A DNA stretch of 64,000 nucleotides. It comes from Zerene cesonia. Lineage: Eukaryota > Arthropoda > Insecta > Lepidoptera > Pieridae. Below are positions 23,516 to 35,082 of the stretch, one piece after another. A program made the position numbers and the translations under genes. Each line of letters starts with the position of its first letter. The first letter of the stretch is position 1. The stretch lies in the NCBI RefSeq assembly GCF_012273895.1, contig NC_052107.1:5766001-5830000 (forward strand). The letters are read 5' to 3'. The notes under the pieces were generated by a model. That model did not search any database, was not told the origin of the DNA, and saw nothing but the letters and a program-made list of their open reading frames with translations.

Positions 23516-24965
23516 TCATTGTTAAAACAGTTTTTACTACTTGCGGCCTTTTTTGATAAAATTTCCTGAATTATTGCAAAAAATTAACTAATTACTACAA
23601 TGCTTTATTTAAAAATGTGCATCGTGTCTCAAATTTAAATGATCAACATTTCTATCAGAAGAATTAAGGTCATACTATTAGGGACGTAGTTAAAAATTAT
23701 TGGCAATTTTTATATTTTTGAGATGTGTAACTTACGTTCTTCTTACGTTTCTTTGTTTATATTATATTTATCATCGTTTTTAAGTAAACTGTTGTTTTCA
23801 GTAAAAGATCCCCAAAAAGAAAAACAAGGTTACATTTAAATGATGGAATTTATTTCTCACTATGTCAGTAGATTATAGCATCTAAACAAAAAATAATTGC
23901 AAGTTGTTAATATACATCATTATAACGTTTTGTTGATTGCAAAAGTAAAGTTAAATGAAATTAAAATATAATCATGGCTGAGTTTATTGTACCTAAAATT
24001 AATCATTTGAATATCAGACTCAATATGAGCTATCACAATTCTCGTCCGATGGTCCTTACCACTGATATTGACAAGGCTTTATAAATACAAAACTCAAAAC
24101 CATCATCAAACACATTTTATTTCCTCATCATTAAATATCACAGTAGGCAAAGACCCGGCGAAAATCTGAAAATTACACTAACAAAGCATGCAAGTAACGC
24201 AACTTTACAACTAGGTCATTTATAATTCTTAGTAAAAACCAACTGCGATTACATAGACATTGTATTTCAATAATATCAGAAAAATAGTTCCTTTCTATGA
24301 GTCACGTTACATAACAAAATTGTACCATTTTCAGACACGCGCAATATAAGAAACAATAATATACAATACTGAATCAAACATTTATATAACATAATTGATC
24401 ACTCCAACTGATATAGAATCATACGTGTGTATATAATTTCAAAAACTATTTGATCGATTTTCGCCCATGAATATGATCATGTCTAAAATAATTTAATGAA
24501 CTACAAAATGCCCTAAATAGTCAAAAAATTACATTTACAAGGCATCATGGTTTTCTAAAATAATTATTGGATTCTCGTCACTAGTATGCGCGACCGCATT
24601 TTCCTAAGTTCATTCATAACTTTAAATTAATAATTAAACTAAATCATTTGACTATCACACATACTTCTACGCTTATCAACGAAAGAACACTCGCAGACTT
24701 CAATGCACTAATACTTATTAATACATCTAGACTTTACATCACAATAAAGTGCTGAATGAAGAAGACTAACATTGGTCAAGAAATAATAATTGGTCAAATA
24801 GATATGTTTAGAGATTAAAAGCGTGCATAACACCATAAAAATTTTGATATTCGAGGAGGATATGACTTGTTGATATGAGCAACATCCATAGAGCTCGGTT
24901 GTGGTCTGTCGCTTAACCAGCGACGAAGATTCCGGCTTCTGTGCTGTTATATTTAGTAGAGGTCG

Positions 24966-25130
24966 TTAATACACGTATATCTGTTTAAGTTGAGGCTTGA
25001 GTTCAGGTGGTATTGTGTACACTTCCTGTTCAGGCTTCTTCTTAACTAATCTTTTCCAACGACCACCAATGTTCTTGCGGAGACTACGAAAGCTTGCACG
25101 CTCATTGCCAATCGGCTGCATCAAATTGTC
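24966..25130 (-). CDS. Terminal coding exon of a basic, proline-rich protein (exon 2)
   Basis: On the minus strand a strong acceptor, TTTTTTTTTCAATCTTTTCAG (AG at 25132-25131), opens this exon in phase 0. It encodes 54 residues, beginning DNLMQPIGNERASFRSLRKN, followed by GGRWKRLVKKKP, and ending PPELKPQLKQIYVY before TAA at 24968-24966. The stretch around RSLRKN..RWKRLVKKK is strongly basic and could bind nucleic acid, membrane or a protein partner. The aromatic IYVY C-terminus might be a docking motif, but that is inference. The likely 3' UTR runs toward 24.1 kb, where minus-strand AATAAA lies at 24121-24116. The exon joins in frame to 26079. I do not recognise the family. Confidence 0.7.
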   Translation of the reverse strand, partial: DNLMQPIGNERASFRSLRKNIGGRWKRLVKKKPEQEVYTIPPELKPQLKQIYVY

Positions 25131-26078
25131 CTGAAAAGATTGAAAAAAAAATATGTCATTAACTGAAAAAATAAAAACATAACGTTTTAACAACGGGCGC
25201 GTAATGACCCCAATGCAATTCCAGCTTTAAATGTTCCGTTATCGTCCCCAATGCATTAGTTGCTTATGCACCGATGTAGAAACAAATTCCAGTTACACAA
25301 TGCTCTCTTCAAGTTATATAAAACTACAGTTGCTACCCAAACATACGTTTACAAACGGTCGTTTTGCGTTAAAATTATTATTAGGTATCTACCGACACAG
25401 GGACTTCCAGACATTACTATTTGAGAGACCGGTTCTCAAACACCGCGTTGTATTTGATATTCAACCTTTAGTAGCTTAGCAACATCATTCAAAATCAGTT
25501 TTATGAATTGACATATCTAGGAAGCTGGTATATAAAGTAAACGAGGCCATACGTGTGAGGTAAGCCTTGAATACGTTATTCAACGCTGTCTTAGCAATTA
25601 GCATTCTTTGTTTAGTGTCATTTAATTGTGGGTGGCCCAGCACTTGTTTATTTTTTAATTGATAAAAAAGTAATAATCATATTTAAGTATGGAAAGGGAG
25701 GTTGTTAGCAAGACAAAAACAATTCTTTACAATATTAGCCTCCTTTGTTCGTTAGTAAAAGAAGGTCGAATGGTTACAACATGTTCGCCTTGCGCAGCTT
25801 TCTACTCGGTTAGCGTGTCCCGACATTTAAATTTATTTTAAACCTACTTAGACGCAGTTGTCGTGCCGTAACCAACTCTCACTTGTGGCGGGGAGTGATA
25901 TTTAACTACTCACGATATCTTTTTCAATTCTCTCGCAACTTTCCATACCCTTGTTTGAAGATGAGACAAACTCAAGAGAATGAATTTACTACTTATAACA
26001 AAGCTTGGCATACAAATAGAATCGAGGTCAAATCAGCATTCAGTGCACAGCTGTTATTTGTTTTGTTTTGAAACTAAC
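25131..26078 (-). other. Intron, 948 bp, between the two coding exons
   Basis: The donor CAG|GTTAGT (GT at 26078-26077) and the acceptor TTTTCAG (AG at 25132-25131) define a phase-0 intron on the minus strand. Its interior is ordinary AT-rich DNA with no second clear exon. The small frames in it (for example 25231-25479 plus, 82 codons) are treated as chance. Confidence 0.65.
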
Positions 26079-26291
26079 CTGATCGTGAGGATAGACGTAA
26101 GGCGGTGGCAGTGGCGGTGGAAACTGCCACAAAGGCTGCTGACGAAAGGCAAGAGGCTCGGGCGGTGGTTGCGTCGCAGAGGCCTGGAGGACAGCTTCAG
26201 CAGGGTGCACCGAAGCGGAGTGCTCCTCCCTCTTGCGCAGCTTGCTGTGGACGATACGAATCGCCATCATAGTACCATTATTCCCGACCAT
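26079..26291 (-). CDS. First coding exon of a basic, proline-rich protein (exon 1)
   Basis: The chosen start is the ATG at 26291-26289, in a strong context (ACAATGG). The same frame is open further upstream, back to a TGA, but has no earlier ATG. The exon encodes 71 residues: an N-terminal part MVGNNGTMMAIRIVHSKLRK, a glutamic/histidine linker, then a proline-rich segment with QPPPEPLAF and FPPPLPPPYVYPHDQ, after which CAG|GTTAGT ends the exon. The polyproline run next to PPYVY could be an SH3 or WW ligand (inference). With exon 2 the protein is about 125 aa, soluble, with no signal peptide or membrane segment. An upstream acceptor at 26333-26332 would extend the frame by 13 codons if other first exons are used. 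Confidence 0.65.
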
Positions 26292-26581
26292 TGTATCGAA
26301 TGGTTCTTCCACGCAAGAATAGTCAAACACACTGGGCTGGATCACAGGTAAAAAGTTCCAGTCGGGCAGTCACAACATTTCACTTATTCACTCACAGCCG
26401 TGTTGCGGTCGATCGACGCGCTTTACTAATCACTAATTAAATAAATTATCACAATTATAATATTTTTTAAGTAGAGCTATTGCACATATCACTGCTGCTA
26501 GGAACGCGCGGTAGACCGCGTTACGCGAGCTTCAGCTGCGCGGTGACTAGAATGTTATCGTGAAGAATGGCCGGCAGGTGC

Positions 26582-26629
26582 CTAGCAAAGCGCTCGCTCG
26601 TGCCAAACGACCTCTACGGAGTACTCCAT
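26582..26629 (-). other. Upstream ORF in the 5' leader
   Basis: If transcription starts near 26640, the first ATG (26629-26627) opens a 15-codon frame, MEYSVEVVWHERALC, ending TAG. Further short upstream ATGs follow (for example ATG-TTG-TGA near 26376). Such uORFs would be expected to reduce translation of the main frame, or they indicate that part of the leader is spliced out. Confidence 0.4.
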
Positions 26630-26631
26630 GC

Positions 26632-26760
26632 GTCTGAGTTGAAGTGGAGGGGCGCCAATGGCTTTTATATGTTCGCATGTGACGCGGCGCCAGTACGCTG
26701 AAAGGGGGTGGACGCGGGAGGGGCAGGAGGGGGCTCGACGATGTCGCCGTTTTCCGCGAA
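26632..26760 (-). promoter_or_regulatory. TATA-box core promoter with GC/CACCC boxes
   Basis: On the minus strand TATAAAAG lies at 26669-26662. An insect-type initiator TCAACT follows with its A at 26640, about 29 bp downstream, and a second candidate TCAGAC has its A at 26635. Upstream, at about 26735-26700, are CCTGCCCCTCCCGCG and CCACCCCC boxes of the Sp1/KLF type, then a CGTCACATG element. The block is far richer in CpG than its surroundings. It reads toward the exon at 26291-26079. Confidence 0.6.
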
Positions 26761-27310
26761 AACCCACGAATACTCGTTGCTATCAGATTGTGGTGTCGAC
26801 GGTTGCTCCCATACTTTTGCAACACTAATGACGCATTTGACAACGGTCGGTTAGGCCCGCGTGGTCTAGTAATAAATTTCCAGACAATTTTTTTTTTTAT
26901 GTTCAGTTCTTAGCAGCTGGCTGGTACCGGTAACTAAAGCTAACAACGATCACGATGTTATGGCTGTGAGTGAAACAATTGACAAATTCTTACATTCCTA
27001 CTGTTGCTTCTATTCTTGCGTGGAAGTGAAAATGCTAAAATTAACGCATTCATTTAATTTCACATTTATGTAGAGACTTTCTCATATAATATACTAAACA
27101 TGTTTTTTAAATATATAATCGCTAAAACATAATCTAAAAACTATTAGAAATTATATAATACTAATATGCGCTATCTACGTAATAACAGACATCACAACAT
27201 ACGTCACTATAATTGATACATCCGAACTTGGTAATCGGACAAACCCGTATCGATTTTGACGATAAAAACCATTAACCAAGCCTCACATAAATTTTACCAT
27301 CAAACTGAGT
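26761..27310. other. Upstream flank of the promoter, non-coding
   Basis: GC content falls from the CpG-rich block to AT-rich DNA. No gene or repeat recognised. Confidence 0.5.
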
Positions 27311-27511
27311 TCAAAGTCCATGGAATATAAACGTACAGAAATCTCGTACCCAGTGCACGCCGTCTGGGTCTATGAATATAAGTGGAACCACTGATATTTT
27401 TGCATCTCTTTCTATTTCACACAGTTCTACATCTACATGCAAGGGAGAAATACATTCAATACGTTCTTGTTTAAAAGTTAAAGTAGGGTTGCAGGGCAAG
27501 GGAGATGGCAA
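27311..27511 (-). other. Exon-like open frame, identity unknown
   Basis: This 66-codon minus frame contains TFKQERIECISPLHVDVELC and then ISVVPLIFIDPDGVHW. The alternation of hydrophobic and charged residues looks coding. A good internal acceptor, TTTCTCCCTTGCATGTAG, is followed by an open run that could end at the donor CACTGG|GTACGAG. It could be an exon of the minus-strand gene, an old retrogene, or a piece of a transposon ORF. Its phase does not match the neighbouring candidate exons, so it is left unassigned. Confidence 0.3.
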
Positions 27512-27569
27512 GGTACATTGCCCTTACTTCGTTGCTAACACAAGCAAGCCTTCGGGCCTTTGACTCGTT

Positions 27570-30500
27570 GGATAAAAAAAACACAGGTAGTTTACCATTA
27601 TAAGTTGTTACCCTTGAAAACGTCTAGAGGATATCGTTAACGCGAATCCATTTCAAGCTTCAGTTAAGGAATGGTTTATTTGGAAGTAAGTTTAAATTCG
27701 GTAAGGTTTCGGCAGATTCAATTTTAAAATAATGTGCAGTCAATACACACAATTTTATTTAGAATTTAGGTTTTGAGACTAGTGCGTAACACATTAACAA
27801 AGTTCGTAATGGAACGTGTTAAAGACATACCACACAAGAAGTTATCGTCATCCAATAAATATTTAATTTCATCAGTTTCATTCTGTGTTATCGTTGTACT
27901 CACGGTTAGATATTTTTATCTTAGTCCGTGTTTCCACCCCTGAACTTGATATACAAACACATAAAAACATCAAATAATAATTAGCTGTTACTATGCCGAT
28001 GAGTGACTTTAGGTATAAGCTATAGCAAAGTTGTTTATTGATACAAGTTGCATCAAATATCTAATTAACGGCAATCAATCCTCAAGTTAATTTATATATT
28101 AATAGATTTCACTTACAATGATTAGCTGTTTGTTATGATAGAGGTTCTACTACTGTTTCACCCAAAAATCAAACGACACAGCTTTAAATAATTCGAGAGA
28201 GATGAAGAATTTAAAAATTCGATATACCTATATCGAATTGAAACGATTATGCAATAAAGATCATTGGAACTTCTTAACCAATATCATTGTTTTTATTTTA
28301 TTATAGTAATTATGATAAAAACTGGCCATACATTTTAACCTTTTCTTACGTCAATCAAAGGCTATCATCACATTTCCCTAACAAAAATTGAGCCGATTGT
28401 CACGTACTACACGAATAATACACGTAAACACGTTATTAGTTTTAAAGTACGTTGTACGTGAGTGATAATATTCTAGAAAATTCTTATAGAAATTGAGGTC
28501 TAACAATACGGTTGTATATAATATTATGTCCTTTCTGTTACGGATTGACGTCAGTATCGTGTGAGTTCGTTCGATGAGAGTCAATAGGGGTACATTTTTA
28601 ATACAATCTGTTGATATGGAGTGCTTGATAAATAAACTAATGGCATAGTTGATTGCCATCAATGAGCCTTTAATAGAGAATGATAACATTTCTTATAATC
28701 AACAGAATGTTAGCAAACCATCGCAATCACGTTTGGAATATCTGTGTTTAAGTCTCCCGATCTTTGTGGTTCAGTAAAATAAATGTTGGGTTCAAGGATA
28801 TTTGGAATAATATTGTGTGGGTAAAATAGAAACATTAACAACCACGATATTTGCAGATTTTAATTTTTATCTTAATGTTTTCATGTAAATTTTTTGTAGG
28901 TGTGGGACGTAAATAATATGACATTTACTTCAAAACACGTTTTCTTCAAGAACCTTAAAGAATACGTAATTAATAGCACTTATGATTTTTATTCTTTCCA
29001 ATAACATTTTAAAAAGCCCATTGAAAGTATGTAATAAGAACATGTCGAAAAAACTGAGACTGTTTCGTTAAAATTGCTTTTAGTAATGGGACAGATGTTA
29101 AGTCGACAGGTGGGTAAAACATGTGGATTTTTGACAGCAGACGGTAATTTTACGACAATTTACCGTGGTAGAAGCCCTAATATTAAAAAAGTCTTAACAA
29201 AAATTGTGACGATGAAGTGATGCATTTACGATATGTAGAATTCATACTAGGGTCCTAAAAGGTAAGTAACGCACGCTCTTTGTTTTTTGTCCCACTTGGA
29301 ATACTAAGCGGATTTTGTATAATTCTGATAAAAATCAGCACCAACTGATTTATCGCTTTTTGGAATTGAATGATGACCATTTGTGGCAGAATTACACGAA
29401 ATACATGTAAGTAGCGAGCAGAAGGCTAGTAATTATATAAACGCTGGAAATCAATAGATTATTAATACAGAGAATAGTGTAGATATCCACTTAATCCGCA
29501 TGTATACGTTTCTGATCTCAGTAATCCGATTTCTGCGGTAGCAATGCGGCATTGTTTACATGTTTTGCGTTTTTACTGACATAAAAGGAGTCTCTCATTT
29601 ATTTGTATTGTCTTTGTATGTATTTTAAAGTTTGTCATCTAATTCTTCTCTTTAATAATTAAATCTTCTTTGTAATAAAAAAATATATATAAGTCATAAG
29701 ACATTCGGTGGGTTTAAAAATTTATAAAAAGTTATTCAATATTTATGCTTGCTTATATTTATATTAATTAATACTTTATTATAATATGCAAGTGCAAGAT
29801 TTGGTATAAATAATTGATACTGTAATAAAACATTATGGCACATTTAGATCGGACGTTATCTCTCGGTTATAGAATCATATTCTTAGTAGGGTTCTGTTTA
29901 TAAAGAGCTCCAGTGTTTAAGAATATGAAGCATTGTACATATATAAACCATGCGCTAGTTAGAGATGGAAATTAAATTGTTAAGATTTTTTTATTTAATA
30001 ATATGAATATGAATATGAATAATTAGTTTAAGGCTAAGCCAAGAACTCTCATTAAGTTACTTTGAACGTATTGAGGACAAGTTCCAAGAATGATTATTAC
30101 TTCCATTCACTCATTACCTTTGCAAAAGACCTAGTGTGAATTATCTTTATACTACGGAGAACTGACTTCAATGGCCTACCTGCGAGTTAAATTCAAAATA
30201 ATTCAATGACCTTAATGTCTGAAGTTAAATGTGATTTATGTTCAGACTGCACTCATTATGATAACGCGAATTATATGTATGGCTGACTTTACAGAGAGTA
30301 TGCACATTTATACATGCTGGCATTGACTTGTATTAAAGTCCTTTTAGGATTTTCTCCAAACCCGTGTGTAATGTATAAACCTTATAAGTCAAGAAGGTAA
30401 TAAAAAAATGGCCACGACCTTGTCTGCTATTACGGTCAACGATCAGTTCCTCATGTATTCTTCCATTAAGTACTTTTTTTGTTTGATATTCTGATTTCTG

Positions 30501-30840
30501 AGTCATGCAATACGATTGTCCGGTTTAAAATAGAATTGCGAACTCGTAGTTACAACAAAAGACCCGTACGATGTAAAATATATATTTAATAACACATAAA
30601 AAATTGTGACTTTCAACTGGTATACTCGTATGTCAATGCAAACGTTCGCGAGCAAATATAGAGTGATACGAGGAATTTACCTTGACCAGATAGAAGTCAA
30701 CCTTGGTACCAAAGGTATGATACCAAACGAGTTTTACTGTAAATGAAACAAATAATTTGACCAAATGATGGCAGAACATGCTCAAAACTACAGAGACTCT
30801 TCTTCAATAGTCCATAAGTGTAGGCTATAACGAGAAACTA
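27570..30840. other. AT-rich non-coding stretch (probable intron)
   Basis: No supported gene or clear repeat. It contains an 11-bp inverted palindrome at 28216-28239 and a TGACGTCA site at 28546-28553. The 103-codon minus frame at 28689-28378 has no splice context or recognisable motif and is treated as chance. Confidence 0.55.
28216..28239. repeat. 24-nt palindrome with 11-bp arms
   Basis: AATTCGATATA, a 2-nt spacer CC, then TATATCGAATT. A possible dimer-binding site or chance palindrome. Confidence 0.7.
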
Positions 30841-30849
30841 GTTTTGAAG

Positions 30850-31330
30850 AAGGCTTGTAAGCAGAATGAGAGTTACCCGCGCTCAAATGGATTGTTTTTA
30901 TTCCTTCCGCATAGGCAGACAATGGTTTTGTCGACGGAGAGAACGATCAGGGAGTTGTGCTCTAGCACCACGCCGACTTCGCAGTTTTCCTCTTTACACT
31001 TCATCGCCTCAGAGGCGATCGGAGCGAAGAGCATCGAAAGGCGGGCACAGACACTTGACACGAGCTCGGCTGGGCGGCAAGTCTACGTGGGACGCTCGAC
31101 ACGTTTTGGCGCAGACTGTCGGTCAGCCGGCGGACTTCATACCGCCGACACGACGGTGACTATTTGACTGGCGTCGGCACCACGCCTCGCGCAGCGCAGC
31201 GGTGGGTGGCGACTGAACACCGAACACGCACCTCTCCCGTTACCTTATTGCCATGTTATGGGGACTCGACCTCGCCACGCGAAAGCCCTCCGCGACCACA
31301 AGGCGTGACGTTAAATAACGCCGCATAATC
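30850..31330. promoter_or_regulatory. CpG-rich island with a minus-strand initiator and DPE-like element
   Basis: Nearly 500 bp of CpG-rich DNA stands out in an AT-rich region. On the minus strand a strong initiator, TTCAGTC, has its A at 31214. Counting from it, AGGCGTG begins at +28 and matches the DPE consensus RGWCGTG at all but one base. No TATA box is placed upstream. A coding-like exon follows at 31004-30877. The plus-strand frames through this island (30844-31167 and 30866-31159) lack any supporting signal and are taken as shadows. Confidence 0.5.
30877..31004 (-). CDS. Candidate first coding exon in the CpG island
   Basis: On the minus strand the ATG at 31004-31002 (GGCGATGA, purine at -3) opens 42 codons, MKCKEENCEVGVVLEHNSLI and onward, ending NNPFER plus two bases before the donor GCGG|GTAACT (GT at 30876-30875). 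Third positions are clearly GC-rich, which favours real coding. An alternative in-frame ATG is at 31034-31032, in a weak context. The exon ends needing one base; the acceptor at 26333-26332 supplies T, completing Gly and continuing in the frame of the 26.3-kb exon. That would give a protein of about 181 aa. The peptide is not recognised and has no clear signal peptide or membrane helix. Confidence 0.45.
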
Positions 31331-32500
31331 AATGGACTTGCAAATGTTATATGTTATTTAAATTTAATGATTATTACAGTCACCTAAAAGATTCGTTTCA
31401 CATATACCGTTACAAATTGTGATATTGTTTCTAAATGTCAACATCTTTAGTGTTTATATTATGACGTGAAGTTTTTGTTCCTATACACGTCATTTGAAAT
31501 GAAAATACCTGATGGATAATTAACAATATAAAAATGCATTCACTGTTATATTGGTTTAAGCTTCATTAGCTATAAGGGTTACGATGACCGGTGAAATCCT
31601 AATACCGTTTTTCGCGAAGTGAAAGTTATGAAGGCCCACATTGGAAATACTTTCAACGAATGAAACTCGCGAACAAGGATGATAATATTGAATTCGTATA
31701 TTAGATAACATTATCGTAATTATACTTAGTAGTATTGCTTATATTATAAGACCTATTTTCATTATCATTTATTAAAATTCAAGGTTTTCTGAATGTGTTA
31801 AAAAGACAATCATAAGACAGTGCATCTCTGTATTTCTGTATTTATTACAAGGAAGTCAAATTATCTAACTTGTTATCCAATGTCCTTGTCATCATTTACA
31901 ATAAATAGTTATCTATTATTGCCGACTAAAAATGGAACTGGGTTGTCAAATCGATTTGATTAGGTGTATATTGAATGTATGATAAGATATTCTTATATTA
32001 TTGTGGACTTAATGTGAAATACATTAAGTGCCATATTCAATCTAGATATGTGGGGAAGAAATAGTGAAACTATGGAACATACCACCAGTTTATGTTTTCT
32101 TGGTAATCGATAGCGAAATTTAAAAATTACTTACTAATTACGGTATGTGAACATTCGATAAAAAATTTTCACTATTGCCATTATTGGCTATTAATTTAAT
32201 AATTTATTAATTTTCACGTGCAATTTTATACTGGGCAGTTTTAAAGTATTTTTAACTAATAAAGATGAACAACTCTACAAATTTCCCAATTTAAACGTAG
32301 AAACTATTAAATCCTAAAATAAATCAAGCGTCAATGTCAGAAATAATCGGAGCAATTTCTATAACCGAAAAATAGTTCAGTGGACTACGTGAGTGGTGAC
32401 ATTTTATTTTCGTCAGATTATGTTGCCGTAAATTGCTATCAATTAATGATTACCAAAATTGCGTCCTAACAAAGAGTTTGACTATGCTCTAAATATATTA
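31331..32500. other. AT-rich non-coding stretch
   Basis: Nothing recognised. Confidence 0.6.
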
Positions 32501-32682
32501 TCCTACTAATATTATAAATGCGAAAGTTTGTAAGTATGGATGTATGGATGTTTGTTACTCTTTCACGTAAAAACTACTGAACCAATCTGTCGAAAAAACT
32601 GGAATAACATACAGGCAACTTTTTATTCCGATATTCCTACGGGATACGGACTTACGCGGGTGAAACCGCGGGGCACAGCTAG
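32501..32682 (+). mobile_element. Helitron-like element of the 205-bp family, 182 bp
   Basis: It starts TCCTACTAATATTATAAATG and ends GCGGGGCACAGCTAG, with the GCGG-GTGAAA-CCGC stem near the end. The flanks are A (32500) and T (32683). A short internal deletion removes part of the usual 'GAAATTTGGTACGTAGACAG' section. Confidence 0.8.
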
Positions 32683-34501
32683 TATTAAATATATTTTATT
32701 GCATTATTTACTTTGAAATGGGGAATCAAGTTATTTTACAATAATAAAATTGATAGAAGCATTAAATTATATGTTAAAACCTTTATTCCATTTTGTAAAA
32801 TTATATCCATTTCAAATGAGTTATATGCCTCCAGAACCTTGGTAAAAATTATTGTACAATGAAACTTTAAAAATATTTCTATTAATAAGAGGTTTCATTG
32901 CAACTAAAAGACATTGAAAACTTTCCATTGGCATTAAAATCCTCAATAATATCATTTATTAATTATTTTTCCACCGTAAATCTAAATTGCTACTTTCCAA
33001 TAGGAATAGTGATAATGGTAAGGATTTGTTAATTTTACCTTGTGTTTTATTAAATCAGTTATTCCAATCACTATGCATAGCTATAAACCTGTATCGTAGC
33101 TTGTATTGGTTCTGTCAATTTTGGCTGTGGAATGTGGACGTATAAAAGTTGAAATTGATAAATGTGATTCAATAAAAATTAAAATTATTAACTAATCGTA
33201 TGATGCTTGCGAATTTATCCAGCTTCAATTGGTTGTTTCAATTGGTGCTAGCTATTAAATAATAGGAACATTTATATTAAAAAATATTGTAAAATTTCAC
33301 TAAATACTCAATTAACGCATACCGACATTATTTGGCATTATTCCGCATTTTAAGTATTCACTTAAATTTAGAGATTTTAAACAGACGTTTCTTTATGTGG
33401 CAATAGTTTTAAGAAATATGCAGTTTGGATAGCTAGTTAACTAAACATTGGGTAATTACTGTTATACTTCTACTATCCAGACGCCGAAAATTGGCCAGAA
33501 TCCAACAACTACCCGGTAGACCTTGGTGGCTCATTGTATTACGTTTGTTTTAATTGTTGCTAATATACTTACATCAACGGGAACCTTGGGATTACAATTT
33601 TTAAATAGGTTTAATATAAGGTCATTAATGCAATATTTCCTATAACCTTTCGACATTACAAATTGTAGACTATCATAATTTATCTAAACGTATTCAAATT
33701 AAATATCATTGTAATTCAAAAACTGTGGGAGATTTATTTATAGAAAATATAAATCATATTATTGAAATTATGATGTTACTAGTGTACTTTATGGTCGAAA
33801 CCGGATTAATCCAACACGTCGGGTATAGGGCTTCTAGATACCCTATTTGACGCGAGTATATTGTATTTATCCGAACATGCGACATATGACATTGACCATA
33901 CTTATTAGTTACTTACATACACATGTACATCTTTGTAAAGCGATAATTAACGACATAGGTCGTAACACGCTACTCAGTACTCACCCGTTTTAACCATATA
34001 AGAAAAAATCGCGCCGAAGAAACCAACATGTCATTCTCTTCAAGAAAATACTTAATTTTACGACGTCCACTATCCACGTGCGGGGTCAGTGATTTAATTA
34101 AAATCTAAATCGTTTCAAATTTACTCACATTTTCCTTAAGATTTTGCGAAAAGATTTTTTAATCATTGCCAATATTAGCATTTTCGACATTGTATCACAA
34201 TCAAACAGCACTTTTAACTGTATTTATAATATTCGCGGTACATATTTCGAACGTTCAAGACGAACTGACTGTTTGTAAAGATGTATACTTACCATATCTA
34301 TGTACCTTCAATATTGAAATACAAATAATAGATCTTTGTCTACCCTCCATTAAATAATTCTTCAAAACGTTAATTCTGATTCGAATTTGACCTTCCTTGT
34401 AATGATGACTGTCAAAAATCCAAATAAGAAAAAATGTTTCGAGGAATATTAGCACTCGGATAAAGTAAAAAATATACAGGAAAACTGTATTGTTACTTAT
34501 A
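32683..34501. other. AT-rich non-coding stretch
   Basis: No supported gene or named repeat. Confidence 0.6.
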
Positions 34502-34655
34502 TCTATACTAATACTAATATTATAAAGCTGAAGAGTTTGTTTGTTTGTTTATTTGAACGCACTAATCTCAGGAACTACTTACTGGTCGGATTTAAAAAAT
34601 TCTTTCAGTGTTCGGTAGCCCATTTATGGAGGAAGTCTATAAAATATATTTTGTC
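34502..34655 (+). mobile_element. 3'-truncated Helitron-like fragment
   Basis: It begins TCTATACTAATACTAATATT after an A, contains GCTGAAGAGTTTGTTTG and 'TTCTTTCAGTGTTCGGTAGC', then loses similarity. No CTAG end is seen. Confidence 0.65.
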
Positions 34656-34771
34656 TCAAGGATGATCTTGAGAATTATCAGTCGGCATTCAATTTTATAT
34701 GATTCCTCTAATATTTTAAGACTGCGATATTATTTAATTCAAATAAAGCAATGGTGATTATTTAAATATAT

Positions 34772-35072
34772 AAAAAGCAGTGGTGGCTCAGTGGTGAGAG
34801 TCTCGAACGTAAAAAATCGATAAGTCAGGGGACCAAGCGAGCGTGCAGAAAATAAATTGATTTTTAATTTATCTGCGCAGGTGGATAACATCACCACTGC
34901 TTGAAACGGTGAAAGAAAACATCGTGAGGAAACCGGCTTGTGCAAAAATCAAAGGTTTGACGACATGTGACAGCTGCCAACCCCCACTTAACCAGGGTGG
35001 TAGATTATGGACTGAACCCTCATAGGAGACTTGTGTCCTAGCAGTGGAAAATGTATGGGCTGATGATGATGA
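34772..35072 (+). mobile_element. tRNA-type SINE with 10-bp target duplication
   Basis: The Pol III box A, TGGCTCAGTGG, is intact at 34784-34794. Box B is degenerate (GGGGACCAAGCG, about 34827). The body contains 'AACATCGTGAGGAAACCGGC', and the 3' end is GGGCTGATGATGATGAT, shared in Lepidoptera with RTE-type LINEs. TTAAATATAT is repeated on both sides (34762-34771 and 35073-35082), the expected target-site duplication. The degenerate box B suggests the copy is not transcriptionally competent. Confidence 0.85.
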
Positions 35073-35082
35073 TTAAATATAT

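Larger units (their letters stand above)
22580..24100. other. AT-rich non-coding stretch with motif cluster
   Basis: No gene supported. It holds a cluster of ATAGATGTCG / GCCATCTA motifs at 22898-23385 and a 12-bp-arm hairpin at 23487-23515, both listed separately. Confidence 0.6.

Noticed and set aside
24405..24475. Possible Helitron core (TTTCAAAAACTATTTGATCG)
   Set aside because: Only a short core similarity; no termini or flanking family sequence.
26040..26351. Plus-strand frames opposite the 26-kb exon
   Set aside because: They are antisense shadows. The minus strand has the donor, the acceptor partner and the promoter.
30844..31167. Plus-strand arginine/serine-rich frames in the CpG island
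   Set aside because: CpG-rich DNA is low in stops on all frames. Initiator, DPE and donor signals are on the minus strand.
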